From Bdellovibrio sp. (GTDB lineage: Bacteria; Bdellovibrionota; Bacteriovoracia; Bacteriovoracales; Bacteriovoracaceae), in the NCBI GenBank assembly GCA_016187935.1, contig JACPIU010000009.1:1-64000 (forward strand): a DNA stretch of 64,000 nt, written 5' to 3'. The stretch's first letter is position 1. Each line of letters starts with the position of its first letter. Below, one piece after another: positions 62,587 to 64,000 of the stretch. Below the pieces are notes generated by a model. That model made no database searches and had not been told where the DNA came from. It saw only the letters and a list, made by a program, of their open reading frames with translations. The translations under genes and the position numbers were made by a program.

Positions 62587-64000
62587 TTATTGAATTAAGA
62601 CTAGAGCGGCGTTCTTCTCCGCCTCACTTAAATTGGAGTTTTGAATTATCTGTAAAATAACCGGATATTCCCCAGGACGCGCTTCCGAATAACGAATTTG
62701 ATTTTTGCCTTTTTCAATCGCTTCTGCATTTACCTGCCTGAAGACATCAATATTGAAATATAAACTTAGGACCCAACGCATTCCTTCAGCGGTCAGATTC
62801 TTATCTTTTAAGAAGTCGAAGGCCTCATCACGCATTTTCTTATTTTTAGAACTCGTGAATGTTCCTCGTTCTCCTCTTAACATCCTTTCAAAATAGTGTT
62901 GAACAAAGGTTGTGGAAATTTGATCTTTGCCTTGCTGTGGAAAATTGGTAATCTTTAAAAGCTCGGAGACTCTTTCTAGATAATCCTCTCCTGAATTTTC
63001 CAAGGCCTTAATTTCTCCATTCACAAGAGACGAAATTTTTTCATATGGAATTCTTTCACGTAAGGCCTGCTCAATAATAAACCGACGTGCTCGTCGAATT
63101 TGACTTCTATGTTGAGAATCATTTGGAATACTCAATGTCAACGCATAAGCGCGAGAGAGAATCTGCCCCCACTGTTCCTGGGAGAAGTGCTTAATCGAGA
63201 TGATCGTGATGAGTGATGCAACAGAATTTCTTTGATTAAAACGGCTGCTTTCCAAACCTTTTAAATAATCGTCGATACTGGCAAAAAGCATCTCATCGCT
63301 TAGTCCAACCCAGCTGATATAATCCAGCATGGTGTTTTGGTCCATCAATTCCCGATCACCAGTCTCAAACCAAATTCTTTGCAGTGCCGGACGTGATTCA
63401 CTGACTAAGGGAAGTTCGTTTAAGATTCTTAGGGCCTGAACGGAAGTGATATTTAATGCCGTCCGAGACTCACCAAGTGCTGGTCGAGCAAGATTGGCAA
63501 ATTCTTGAAGAGTGAAATTTAAGTGGTAAAAGGCATACCAGACGGATTTTTTCTTTTCGGACAAATTGTTCTTGTCTGTATCGCTGAGCAAATTCTTTAG
63601 GGCATTTTTAAGTTTTTCCTTAATATTCGGATTGCTTCCAAAAAGATGTGAAAAAAAAGCGTAAATTTTTATCTTCTCAGATAAAGGAATATTAATGTCT
63701 ACTGATTCAAGGAAGGCCAAAAGTAGATTTTTAAAATTTTGACTGGTCGAAATCTCTTTTTGAATCTGGCAGAATTTTGGAAGCTCATCCAGATTGCCAT
63801 CGATAGAAGAATAAAGATTCAAATATTGTTTCAAGAGTATCGGCCATGCCCACTCGAGTGAGCTGGGGGCATTTAAAATAGTTTTAAATTTGCTGACATC
63901 TAGCTGGGCGGCGTCAGTATGCATAAATTCACAAGATTTTTTACCAATAAAATCCGCCCAAATTTGGGTGGCGTTTTCAACATGCCGAGGAAGATCTAAA
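62587..64000 (-). CDS. Protein of unknown function, cut by the window end
   Basis: The frame is open from 62590 to the right edge of the window. The Met at 63924 is not needed as a start because codons upstream (ending ...WADFIGKKSCEF before it) stay open to base 64000, so the gene starts outside. The visible 471 or so residues are nearly all helix with Leu/Asn/Glu/Lys-rich repeats (KIKIYAFFSHLFGSNPNIKE, LGESRTALNITSVQALRILN), like an alpha-solenoid. No known motif is recognised. No signal peptide can be judged. Confidence 0.6.
   Translation of the reverse strand, partial: LDLPRHVENATQIWADFIGKKSCEFMHTDAAQLDVSKFKTILNAPSSLEWAWPILLKQYLNLYSSIDGNLDELPKFCQIQKEISTSQNFKNLLLAFLESVDINIPLSEKIKIYAFFSHLFGSNPNIKEKLKNALKNLLSDTDKNNLSEKKKSVWYAFYHLNFTLQEFANLARPALGESRTALNITSVQALRILNELPLVSESRPALQRIWFETGDRELMDQNTMLDYISWVGLSDEMLFASIDDYLKGLESSRFNQRNSVASLITIISIKHFSQEQWGQILSRAYALTLSIPNDSQHRSQIRRARRFIIEQALRERIPYEKISSLVNGEIKALENSGEDYLERVSELLKITNFPQQGKDQISTTFVQHYFERMLRGERGTFTSSKNKKMRDEAFDFLKDKNLTAEGMRWVLSLYFNIDVFRQVNAEAIEKGKNQIRYSEARPGEYPVILQIIQNSNLSEAEKNAALVLIQ

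Overview
The window looks like chromosomal DNA of a Gram-negative bacterium from the Bdellovibrionota/Bacteriovoracales side of the old Deltaproteobacteria. This is an inference from the mix of genes: many exported Cys-containing hypothetical proteins, several secreted or lipid-anchored peptidases, an HNH endonuclease and a helix-turn-helix regulator of kinds I associate with that group, and frequent use of GGCC-containing codon pairs. I see no rRNA, tRNA, CRISPR array, prophage or replication origin.

Left part (1-11 kb): this is accessory DNA. It holds an exported caspase/legumain-like protein, a GC-rich gene for a secreted HExxH protein, a regulator gene broken by a frameshift, an S41 peptidase lacking a signal peptide beside a decayed transposase, an exported protein-arginine-deiminase homologue preceded by a perfect 14-bp inverted repeat, and a two-gene unit coding a TPR protein and a papain-like lipoprotein.

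Middle part (11-50 kb): this is mostly core-like. It has a C45-type acyltransferase with TPRs, ClpB, a NodB deacetylase, an acyl-CoA dehydrogenase, an MnmC-like methyltransferase, a degenerate HD-GYP protein, and a FabK/nitronate monooxygenase-like enzyme. It continues with an operon of a membrane protein, glutamate synthase large subunit and rhomboid protease, then an HNH nuclease, HtpX, a cyclic-nucleotide-gated potassium channel, a lysine 2,3-aminomutase-type radical SAM enzyme, HrpB, an ABC-F ATPase, an Lgt-like enzyme and a haem-binding DUF3365 sensor. Genes are tightly packed, with many 4-bp overlaps and convergent 3' overlaps. Large exported proteins of unknown function are interspersed, one with a HExxHxxGxxDEY zinc site and one of 1094 residues.

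Right part (50-64 kb): this is accessory again. It has two lipoprotein metallopeptidases in tandem, a toxin-antitoxin graveyard (MazF remnant, intact AbrB-type antitoxin, broken PIN toxin), and an exported hexapeptide-repeat protein. A small gene lies between imperfect 22-bp direct repeats, like a mobile cassette. Then come an acid-rich lipoprotein with codon-repeat tracts, a decayed acetyltransferase/VOC cluster with one intact GNAT gene, and an exported 883-residue protein ending in a protein-kinase-like domain. The last gene runs off the right end.

The strongest leads for new biology are the exported arginine-deiminase homologue, the exported kinase-like protein, and the repeat-flanked cassette gene. 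The density of exported hydrolases fits a predatory or scavenging lifestyle, but that is inference.
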